Source: Eutreptiella sp. 'Long Island Sound 2002'
Taxonomy: Eukaryota > Euglenozoa > Euglenophyceae > Eutreptiales > Eutreptiaceae
Assembly: GCA_964036045.1 (NCBI GenBank)
Contig: OZ038379.1
Coordinates: 186,334,495-186,398,494, forward strand
Direction of reading: 5' to 3'
DNA length: 64,000 bases
Shown here: positions 62,746 through 64,000 of the stretch, one piece after another
Layout of the letters: every line of letters starts with the position of its first letter
Position numbering within the stretch: the first letter of the stretch is position 1
Made by a program: the position numbers and the translations under genes
The notes under the pieces: model-generated
Database searches by the model: none
Seen by the model: the letters and a program-made list of their open reading frames with translations, nothing else
Told to the model about the DNA's origin: nothing

Positions 62746-64000
62746 ACCCCCCCGCTGAATGGGAATCTCCAGCAGAATCATGTGGTGTGGACTCACACTT
62801 ATGAGAGGTAGAAACACAACAAGATGTATCGGACACAAGTGCCCTGAGTTCTAGACTTCGGAAAGAATGAAAGTTGTGTCTAGTAATAGATCCAGGATCA
62901 GAGGAAATTGCACAGCAATCGGAGAAGAATCTGCTTCCTTCTTCTTCCTGCTTTGTACTTGTACTTGTAGTCGTGCCCCACGCTGCCATGCCCATGCAAT
63001 AATAGTGACCCCTAGCTCCCTGACATTTGCATCATGTTTATGGAAAAGCTATCTAGCTCTAACGAGGAAGATGCTGACAAGTCGAATTTTGCCGTCAGCT
63101 CTGTCAGCGGTGAAGGGGCTGATTCTGGTGCTCACCCACCCCATGCGAACCCAAGTGGATTCAAATGGTGGATTGTGCCTCTAGGGTGATGCCCGACTGG
63201 ATGCATGTGGCAATATTATCTTTCATGTTGATGGGTGATACAATTCGCCAAACCCGGCAAGAGCTAACAGCATTTGGATCAATGCCGCTGTTGCAATGGG
63301 GGGACTGTTGCCTAAACGGTTGTTACGTATCCGTAGCACAATACTGTGGCAAGGGATCCCCCCAACGGCACATGTTTGTTGCTTACAGTCATGTTTGAGA
63401 TGCTGAGTCAATGGAAGATTTGGAGGTTGATCAGTCCTACACAGCAACCGTATTGCACAATGTATAGAAGCCTCTGCAGGACGAAATTGGACAGCAAGTG
63501 GCCGGGCAAAATGGCAGGCATTGATGATTGTCGACATGCTGTGGGCTGTACGGGCAATGTAGTCCACGAGCGAGGAACAGTTCCGGGTCTGCGCGGGTCA
63601 CGCGCGCAGCGCATGCAGCACACATGTGCAGCACTTTGGGGGGGGGGGGGGGGTGACGGTTAAGGGTCACAGAAGGGGAGACTGTCTGGAGCGGCAACAT
63701 CCGTCGGCAGAACCACTGCATCGCAGTGCTGGCACACAGACACTACAACAAGCGTCGGAAGTGCGAGCACGAGGGCCAAGAGGCCAGGATCCTGCAATCA
63801 CTTGGGACCTGAATGGGGAGTGCACGCAACCATTTGCGCGCAAAGGGCAGGCCTGTCCTTAAGGGAGGGGGGGAGGGGAAGAAAAAGGTTCGCAACGCCA
63901 ACAGCGATGAACGTTCACGGGGACGCTCTCTGCTTCATGGTCAAGACATGGGTTGCCCACAAAACCACAGAAACAGTATTGAACAATGGTTGGCGGCTGG

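Larger units (their letters stand above)
60371..64000. other. Unassigned right end; no gene recognised
   Basis: Open frames are short, the longest about 114 codons on the minus strand at 63,223-63,567, and none carries a domain I can name. Present are copies of the CAGCGCGGGCACAGCGC motif at about 62,464 and 62,722, an 18-G tract at 63,636-63,653, and Cys/His-containing short frames around 61,900-62,170 that do not form a defined finger. An undetected exon of a spliced gene remains possible. Confidence 0.45.

Overview
This window is nuclear DNA from a microbial eukaryote. Recognisable genes are broken by GT-AG introns, intergenic DNA is repeat-packed, and there are no bacterial-style operons or ribosome-binding sites. 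The protein types (type II topoisomerase, class 3 lipase, multi-pass membrane protein, C48 peptidase, hAT-like fragments) and the GC-rich minisatellites would suit an alga or related protist, but the sequence alone does not fix the lineage.

Region 1 (1 to about 37,990) is one uninterrupted satellite array of a 61-bp monomer, roughly 620 copies, running off the left edge. 61 is not a multiple of three and the consensus has no stop in any forward frame, so the array yields huge phantom reading frames (up to about 1,920 codons) that are not genes. Higher-order repeats of 26 monomers (1,586 bp), 11 monomers (671 bp, three times), about 9 monomers and 7 monomers (430 bp) lie inside it, with longer-range block duplications and distinct subfamily zones.

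Region 2 (about 38,000 to 49,900) is repeat-rich: a 155-bp repeat family carrying a covarying hairpin (41.1-42.6 kb), three spliceable exons of DNA topoisomerase II on the minus strand (43,183-43,831), a 28-bp minisatellite, a cluster of GCTCCTGAGGAGC palindromes inside a 26-bp inverted repeat, a C48 (Ulp1-like) peptidase reading frame with an in-frame stop, an 85-bp tandem repeat and an 80-bp fold-back.

Region 3 (about 49,900 to 58,050) holds a hAT-like fragment, a class 3 lipase gene whose intron is half filled by a 29-bp minisatellite, a field of degenerate repeats, and an eight-helix membrane-protein gene whose intron is bounded by the same 9-nt sequence at both splice sites.

Region 4 (58,050 to 64,000) has no gene I can support. 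It contains two tRNA-like Pol III promoter units, TA microsatellites, a 605-bp fold-back transposon (MITE-like) and long G tracts. The genes form no evident pathway; the window is mainly a record of repeat expansion and transposon decay around a few ordinary genes.
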